A stretch of DNA of 9,315 bases from Spirochaetaceae bacterium (lineage in GTDB: Bacteria; Spirochaetota; Spirochaetia; Treponematales; Breznakiellaceae), in NCBI GenBank assembly GCA_031280115.1, contig JAITHF010000060.1, positions 1-9,315 of the forward strand, given 5' to 3'. Shown piece after piece: positions 4,912 through 9,315 of this stretch. The position numbers were made by a program, and so were the translations under genes. The first letter of the stretch is position 1. The number at the start of each line of letters is the position of its first letter. The notes under the pieces were generated by a model, which saw only the letters and a program-made list of their open reading frames with translations, did no database searches and was not told where the DNA came from.

Positions 4912-5892
4912 GCGAAGGGGGCGGGCGCCGACGGCCACGATGAAGCGCTGGAGCGCAATGAAAATCAGAAGGAGCAGCCCCACAGTGATTTTGGTCCACC
5001 ATGAGTTAATTGTCCCGTCAAACATAATGAGCGACTGGATGATACCCAAGGTAAGCACCCCGAAGATAGAGCCGAACACATAGCCGGTGCCGCCGGAAAG
5101 GAGGGTGCCTCCTATGACGACCGCGGCGATGACGTCCATCTCCATGCCCTGGCAGTGAAGGCCGTAGCCGGAAAGCATATAGAGGCTGAACACCACGCCG
5201 GAGACAGCGGAGCAAAACCCGTTCAGCGTATAAATAAGCACTTTGGTGCGCTTTATGGGAATACCCATGAGGAGCGCCGAGGTCTCGCTGCCCCCGAGGG
5301 CGTAGATGTTTCTCCCGAACTTGGTATGCAGAGACAGATAGATGCCCCCCAGCATGATGATAAGCGCGATAATCACGTTGCACGAGATAAAGCCGGCGCC
5401 GCCGAACCGGAACTTCCAGAGCGCCAGTGAGCGGAGCGCCTCGTTCCGTATGGAAATGGACTGGACGCTGATAAGATAGCAGGCGCCCCGGGCAAAGAAC
5501 ATCCCCGCAAGGGTGGCGATAAAAGGCGGCACGTTCCAGTACGCGATAATAAGCCCCATGCAAAGCCCGATGAGGCTCCCTGCCCCAAGGCCCGCCAGCA
5601 CCGCCGCCGCCGGATGGAAGCCGGCGGACTCGGTGAGGGACGAGATTATCATGGTGGTAAGGGCAAGCACCGAACCCACCGAGAGGTCAATGCCGCCTGA
5701 AAGGATAACAAGGCTCATGCCTGTAGCGGAAACCAAGAGGAAAGACTTGTCGATAAAGAGGTTAAGGAAGGTCTGGAGGGAGAAAAATCCCCGGTACAGC
5801 ACGGATCCTATAATAAAGGCCCCGAAGAACAGCGCCGTAGCGGCGATAACCGAAAGATACTTAGCGGTAATGCTGGAAAACCCTTTCATCAT
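4903..5892 (-). CDS. yjfF: Sugar ABC transporter permease, YjfF-like
   Basis: An inner-membrane permease of the BPD_transp_2 (RbsC-like) family, 329 aa, close to the usual length. It is strongly hydrophobic with about eight to ten membrane spans. Diagnostic segments are GMSLVILSGGIDLSVGSVLAL (58-78), the cytoplasmic coupling region TKFGRNIYALGGSETSALLMGI in the middle, and VIAAVVIGGTLLSGGTGYVFGS toward the C-terminus. It is the last gene of the transporter operon, 21 nt after the YtfT-like permease, and would form the membrane channel with it. Gene order and similarity to Escherichia coli YjfF point to galactofuranose or a related furanose as substrate, though related sugars cannot be excluded. 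AAGGG precedes the ATG at 5892. The C-terminus ends in Gln-Pro-stop encoded by the flanking repeat copy B. Confidence 0.9.
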   Translation of the reverse strand: MMKGFSSITAKYLSVIAATALFFGAFIIGSVLYRGFFSLQTFLNLFIDKSFLLVSATGMSLVILSGGIDLSVGSVLALTTMIISSLTESAGFHPAAAVLAGLGAGSLIGLCMGLIIAYWNVPPFIATLAGMFFARGACYLISVQSISIRNEALRSLALWKFRFGGAGFISCNVIIALIIMLGGIYLSLHTKFGRNIYALGGSETSALLMGIPIKRTKVLIYTLNGFCSAVSGVVFSLYMLSGYGLHCQGMEMDVIAAVVIGGTLLSGGTGYVFGSIFGVLTLGIIQSLIMFDGTINSWWTKITVGLLLLIFIALQRFIVAVGARPLRQP

Positions 5893-5913
5893 ACTGCGCC
5901 CTTTTATTTTTAT

Positions 5914-6963
5914 TTACGGCTTTACCGGTTTTACGGCCCCAAGGGCGCTGAAGAAGCGCCCTGCTGCGCTTGACTGGATGAAACAAACCAGCACCACCAC
6001 CAGGGCCTTTACCACCAGGGATACTTCCGGCGGCACCCCGAACGCATAGATAGTGGTGGTCAAGGTCTGGATAAGGAGCGCCCCCGCTAAACTTCCTGTG
6101 AGGCTGAACTTCCCGCCGGCCATGTTGGTCCCCCCGATTACCGCCGCAAGGATAGCGTCCAGCTCGGTGTTAAGCCCCGCGTTGTTCGCGTCCGCGGATT
6201 TCACGTTGGAGCAGATAATAAGGCCCGCGGCGCCGGCGCAGAAGCCGCAGAACATGAAGCAGAAGAGCTTGACCGCTTTCTCGTTTATGCCGGCGTACCA
6301 GCTTGCCGGCGCGTTCCCGCCCACTGAGGCGATAAACAGCCCCAGGGCGGTTTTGCGGGTGAAGAGCAGGGCCGCAATATACACGGAAAGGACGATAAAG
6401 ATGGCCGAGGGCAGCCCCAGAAACCAGCCGCCGCCTATGAAAAAGAAGGGGCGGTAATAAATGGTGATAATCTGCCCGTCAGTGATAAGCTGGGCGATGC
6501 CCCGGCCGGCGACCATGAGGACAAGGGTGGCGACAATGGGCTGGATTTTCCCGTAAGCCACCAGCACGCCGTTCCAAAGGCCCAGGGCCGCGGCTAAAAG
6601 CAGGGCCCCTGCAACGGCCAGCGCCATCGGGGTATTCGAAACATAGCGCTGGGCGCCGTCAATAATCACCAGCTCCCCCCCTATGAGGCGGGAGGCAAGG
6701 GCCGCGGTAATGGCAATGACCGCGCCCACTGAAAGGTCGGTCCCGCCGGTGGCGGCTATCACCAGGGTCATGCCCATAGAAAGGAGCATCACAGGGGCGC
6801 CGCGGTTAAGGATATCAATGATGGTGCCGAACAGGTGCCCGTCCCGTATGGTGATTGCAAAAAAGTTTTTTGTGAAAAACAGGTTAAACAGGAAGAGGAG
6901 CGCCAGCACGATAAGGGCGCTGAAGGCTTTGCTTCTCATTATGCCGCGGATTTTTTCAGTCAT
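5914..6963 (-). CDS. ytfT: Sugar ABC transporter permease, YtfT-like
   Basis: The second permease of the transporter, 349 aa, of the RbsC-like family. After a short basic N-terminus (MTEKIRGIMRSKAF) comes a first membrane span, then MTLVIAATGGTDLSVGAVIAI (65-85), the counterpart of the GGIDLSVG motif in its partner with Thr for Ile. The VIGGTNMAGGKFSLTGSLAGALL motif lies toward the C-terminus. The start at ATG 6963 is preceded by GGAAG with six bases of spacing and overlaps the ytfR stop by 8 nt (ATGACTGA), indicating translational coupling; the longer TTG-started frame from 6984 is less likely. A 21-nt gap leads to yjfF. It pairs with YjfF as the heterodimeric membrane domain. Substrate assignment rests on gene order and family resemblance. 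Confidence 0.9.
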   Translation of the reverse strand: MTEKIRGIMRSKAFSALIVLALLFLFNLFFTKNFFAITIRDGHLFGTIIDILNRGAPVMLLSMGMTLVIAATGGTDLSVGAVIAITAALASRLIGGELVIIDGAQRYVSNTPMALAVAGALLLAAALGLWNGVLVAYGKIQPIVATLVLMVAGRGIAQLITDGQIITIYYRPFFFIGGGWFLGLPSAIFIVLSVYIAALLFTRKTALGLFIASVGGNAPASWYAGINEKAVKLFCFMFCGFCAGAAGLIICSNVKSADANNAGLNTELDAILAAVIGGTNMAGGKFSLTGSLAGALLIQTLTTTIYAFGVPPEVSLVVKALVVVLVCFIQSSAAGRFFSALGAVKPVKP

Positions 6964-8551
6964 GGCATTCTTCCGCGCCGGCAATGGTTTTCAAGATTTG
7001 TTCCGCGTCCATGCCCGGTCCGCGCACCTCGGCGATTTTCCGCCGGTCCCGCATAACCGCCACCCGGTCAGAACACCGGACAACCTCTTCAAGCTCTGAT
7101 GAGATAAACACCAGGGACATCCCCTCGTCGCACAGGCGCATGGCAAGGTTCATAATTTCCGCCTTGGCGCGCACGTCAATCCCCCGGGTGGGTTCGTCAA
7201 GGATAAGCAGTTCCGGCGCCGTAACGAGCCAGCGGGCAAGGATAACCTTCTGCTGGTTCCCGCCGGAGAGGTTTCCCAAAGGCACGTCCTGATGAGGGGC
7301 GGCCACGCCCAGCAGCTTTATATATTCGTCCGCCAGTTCCCGCTGTTTTTTAAGGGGGATATACCGGAAGATGCCCTGCTTTGCCTGGAGCGCCAGCATA
7401 ATGTTTTCCCGTATCGAGAGCTCAAAGACCACGCCGTTTTTCTTGCGGTCTTCCGGGCAGAACCCAATGAACCGGTTAATCGCGTCCCGGGGCTTCTTAA
7501 ACCGCTGTTTCCGGGATTTCACAAGGAGTTCCCCTGAGTCAGGCTCGTCAATGCCGAAAAGCAGGTTCGCAGCCTCGGTCCTTCCGGATCCTAAAAGGCC
7601 GGCGAAGCCCAGAATCTCCCCTTTGCGGATCGTAAGGTCGAAGGGCCGCACTGACCGCCTCTTCCCTAAGAGGCGGGCTTCGATAAACACGCCGTTTTCC
7701 CCTGCCGCGGCGCCTCCTTCCGCGCGGGACCGGGTTCCCAGACGGGAGAACGCTTTGCCCGCCATTTTGGAAACAAGCTCGTAGCGCGGCAAGTCTTTGA
7801 GGGGGTATTCGCCGATGCGCTTCCCGTTCCGCAGGACCGTAACCCGGTCGCAGAGCTCGTACACCTGGTCAAGAAAATGGGAGATAAAGATAACCGACAG
7901 CCCCTCGTCCCGGAGTTTGCGGATAGTGGCAAAGAGCCGGTCAACTTCGGGGCGGTCAAGGCTTGAGGTAGGCTCGTCAAGAATAAGGATTTTGGAATCC
8001 ATGTCAACCGCCCGGGCTATGGCGGTCATCTGTTTCACCGCCACTGAACAGGAGCCGAGGAGCCGTGTTACGTCAATACGGAGGTTAAGCCGCGCCAGAG
8101 CTTCTTCTGAGGCGCGTTTGATATGGTTCCAGTCGATTTTCCCGAAGCGGGTTTTCTGGCGCCCGGCGTGGATGTTTTCCGCCACCGTGAGGTTGTCGCA
8201 CAGGTTGATTTCCTGATACACCGAGTTGACCCCCATCCTTCGGGCTTCGAGCGGGTTTGCCGGCTCAAAGGGGGCGTTGTTGAGGGTCATGGCGCCGCTG
8301 TTTTTTTTATATACGCCGGTCAGGACTTTAATAAGCGTTGATTTGCCGGCGCCGTTTTCCCCCATAAGGGAGTGAATCTCCTGCCGGCGCAGGGTGAAGT
8401 CCACGTTATCCAAGGCGCGGACCCCGGGAAACCCGATGCCAATGCCGGACATCCGAAGGATTTCCCCTGCCCTGTCCGCCCTTTCCCCGCTGGCGCCGCC
8501 TGTCCCGCTGGCGCCGCCTGTCCCATAGGCGCCGCGCTCCATTTCCGTCAT
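6956..8551 (-). CDS. ytfR: Sugar ABC transporter ATPase with two nucleotide-binding domains, YtfR-like
   Basis: A 531-aa cytoplasmic ATPase of the RbsA/MglA/YtfR class that energises the permease pair. Domain 1 has Walker A GENGAGKST (64-72), Q-loop VYQEINLCDN (111-120), a degenerate signature LGSCSVAVKQM (165-175), Walker B ILILDEPTSSLD (188-199) and H225 in FISH. Domain 2 has the typically degenerate Walker A GLLGSGRTE (318-326), a full LSGGNQQ signature (428-434) and Walker B LLILDEPTRGID (448-459), with Ser in place of the switch His (FISSE). This asymmetry is normal for the class. A low-complexity GASGTG extension of about 30 residues precedes domain 1 and arises from an 18-bp tandem duplication. 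AAAGGGGG lies eight bases before the ATG at 8551. It sits between the binding-protein gene and ytfT. Confidence 0.95.
   Translation of the reverse strand: MTEMERGAYGTGGASGTGGASGERADRAGEILRMSGIGIGFPGVRALDNVDFTLRRQEIHSLMGENGAGKSTLIKVLTGVYKKNSGAMTLNNAPFEPANPLEARRMGVNSVYQEINLCDNLTVAENIHAGRQKTRFGKIDWNHIKRASEEALARLNLRIDVTRLLGSCSVAVKQMTAIARAVDMDSKILILDEPTSSLDRPEVDRLFATIRKLRDEGLSVIFISHFLDQVYELCDRVTVLRNGKRIGEYPLKDLPRYELVSKMAGKAFSRLGTRSRAEGGAAAGENGVFIEARLLGKRRSVRPFDLTIRKGEILGFAGLLGSGRTEAANLLFGIDEPDSGELLVKSRKQRFKKPRDAINRFIGFCPEDRKKNGVVFELSIRENIMLALQAKQGIFRYIPLKKQRELADEYIKLLGVAAPHQDVPLGNLSGGNQQKVILARWLVTAPELLILDEPTRGIDVRAKAEIMNLAMRLCDEGMSLVFISSELEEVVRCSDRVAVMRDRRKIAEVRGPGMDAEQILKTIAGAEECHD
6970..6974 (-). 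promoter_or_regulatory. ytfT: Ribosome binding site that fixes the ytfT start
   Basis: GGAAG on the minus strand, six bases before ATG 6963. It lies inside the ytfR coding end, consistent with coupled translation, and argues against the upstream TTG at 6984. Confidence 0.7.
8489..8536. repeat. 18-bp tandem duplication in the 5' end of ytfR
   Basis: GCTGGCGCCGCCTGTCCC occurs at 8489-8506 and again at 8507-8524, followed by a third, diverged partial unit (8525-8536). In frame it encodes the repeated peptide GTGGAS, so the protein carries a flexible Gly/Ala/Ser N-terminal tail absent from typical relatives. Length change by one unit would keep the reading frame. Confidence 0.9.
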
Positions 8552-8569
8552 CGTTAAAGCCCCCTTTGC

Positions 8570-8594
8570 GCCGCAGGGCAGCGGGCCCCGCGGC
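8570..8594 (-). promoter_or_regulatory. Strong intercistronic hairpin between ytfQ and ytfR
   Basis: On the minus strand GCCGCGGGG pairs with CCCTGCGGC (one G-T wobble) around a seven-base loop. It lies 8 nt after the ytfQ stop and 18 nt before the ytfR start, with no T-run after it. Hairpins in this position commonly protect the abundant binding-protein message from 3' decay and lower expression of the downstream ATPase and permeases; that role is inferred here. Confidence 0.6.
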
Positions 8595-8602
8595 TTATGC
8601 GT

Positions 8603-9315
8603 TTAGTATTTTCTGCTTGGGAACGCGGCGGCGGCGTTGCTCTGGTCAAAGGTGCTGTCCACCGAATAAACCATCTTGGGCACGGTTTCGCCCTTGAGGA
8701 TTTTAATGGCCGTTTCCATGACCGGCGGCCCCAAAAGGGGGTTGCACTCTACAGAGGCGTTGAGTTTGCCTGCCATCATGGCTTCAAAGGCGCCTTTTAC
8801 CGCGTCTACCGAAACGATGATGATGTCGGTCCCCGGAACCTTGCCGTATTCCTCGATGGCTTGGATAGCGCCGATGGCCATGTCGTCGTTGTGGGCGAAG
8901 AGGACGTCAATCTGGTCCCCGTCGGACTTGAGAAACGCTTCCATGACTTGCTTGCCTTCGGCGCGGGTGAAGTTGCCGGTCTGGGTCTTAATGACCTTAT
9001 AGTTCGGGTATTTTTCCAGCACTTCCATAAAGCCGATCTGCCGGTCGGTGGCTGCCGCGGCGCCTACGGTGCCTTGGAGTTCCACCACGTTAAGGGGGTC
9101 TTTGCCGCCCCGCCCGATTTTGTCCATGTACGCTGTCAGCCACTCAGCGGCCATGACCCCTTCTTTTTTGAAGTCCGAGCCGATGAACGCGGTGAAAAGG
9201 GTGTCCGGGCCGTCGATGGTGCGGTCAACGCAGATGACCGGTATCTTCGCGTCCTTACATTCTTGCAGGATCGCTTCCCAGCCCGAAGAAACCACCGGCG
9301 TAAAGGCGATGATGT
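8603..9315 (-). CDS. ytfQ: Sugar ABC transporter substrate-binding protein, YtfQ-like (5' end outside the window)
   Basis: C-terminal 237 or so residues of a type I periplasmic-binding protein (Peripla_BP_4 fold) that would capture the sugar outside the membrane and deliver it to the YtfT/YjfF channel. The visible part begins IIAFTPVVSSGWEAILQECKD and has VICVDRTIDGPD, the hinge segment VLFAHNDDMAIGAIQAIEEYG, VSVDAVKGAFEAMMAG, and the family-typical end AAFPSRKY. The frame stays open to the last base of the window and the GTG at 9295 is internal, so signal peptide and start are off-window. It is the first visible gene of the operon. Galactofuranose-type sugar is inferred from its similarity to Escherichia coli YtfQ and from gene order. 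Confidence 0.92.
   Translation of the reverse strand, partial: IIAFTPVVSSGWEAILQECKDAKIPVICVDRTIDGPDTLFTAFIGSDFKKEGVMAAEWLTAYMDKIGRGGKDPLNVVELQGTVGAAAATDRQIGFMEVLEKYPNYKVIKTQTGNFTRAEGKQVMEAFLKSDGDQIDVLFAHNDDMAIGAIQAIEEYGKVPGTDIIIVSVDAVKGAFEAMMAGKLNASVECNPLLGPPVMETAIKILKGETVPKMVYSVDSTFDQSNAAAAFPSRKY

Noticed and set aside
4737..4958. 73-codon minus-strand frame across repeat copy B
   Set aside because: It is the non-coding repeat read through in one frame and overlaps the end of yjfF; the corresponding copies A and C do not keep the frame.
6984..6984. TTG at 6984 as the ytfT start, and GTG at 9295 as the ytfQ start
   Set aside because: The ytfT ATG at 6963 has a proper ribosome site. The ytfQ frame continues upstream with family-like sequence (IIAFTPV), so 9295 is internal.

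Overview
The window looks bacterial and, outside one AT-rich island, is GC-rich (about 60% G+C in a sampled line of gene sequence). All six predicted genes, plus one truncated at the right edge, lie on the minus strand. No rRNA, tRNA, CRISPR array or transposase gene was seen. The taxon cannot be fixed from this sequence. A gut spirochaete of the Treponema kind is only my guess, from the YtfQ-YtfR-YtfT-YjfF-type sugar transporter combined with abundant extragenic repeats.

Layout, left to right. 1-700 holds no convincing gene: a 21-bp tandem array cut by the left edge, an A-rich tract, a perfect 7-bp (GTCGTTT) tandem array, and a partial copy of a dispersed palindromic repeat. 701-2181 is an AT-rich two-gene island: an ImmA/IrrE-type zinc metallopeptidase followed, with a 7-nt overlap, by a predicted class III nucleotide cyclase homology protein. 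A likely promoter and a near-perfect 15-bp palindrome precede it. 2227-2448 is a second copy of the dispersed repeat. 2449-4247 holds an M24 aminopeptidase/prolidase-type metallopeptidase and, transcribed ahead of it, a DJ-1/PfpI family protein.

4263-4902 has no gene. It is a nested, inverted-repeat structure centred on six 21-bp tandem units whose junctions are 10-bp palindromes in strict 21-bp phase, flanked by 35-bp inverted repeats and, further out, by two more copies of the dispersed repeat. 4903-9315 is a sugar ABC transporter operon read right to left: binding protein (5' end beyond the window), double-domain ATPase, and two permeases. The order and sequence match the galactofuranose-type YtfQ-YtfR-YtfT-YjfF system. 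ytfR and ytfT overlap by 8 nt, and a strong hairpin separates ytfQ from ytfR.

Two points deserve most attention. One is the metallopeptidase/cyclase pair, which differs in base composition from its surroundings, keeps almost all catalytic residues of both enzymes, and has no obvious known effector beside it. It could be a signalling or defence cassette, but that is inference. The other is the repeat family, which has apparently supplied the last two codons and the stop codon (CAG CCG TAG) to two unrelated genes.
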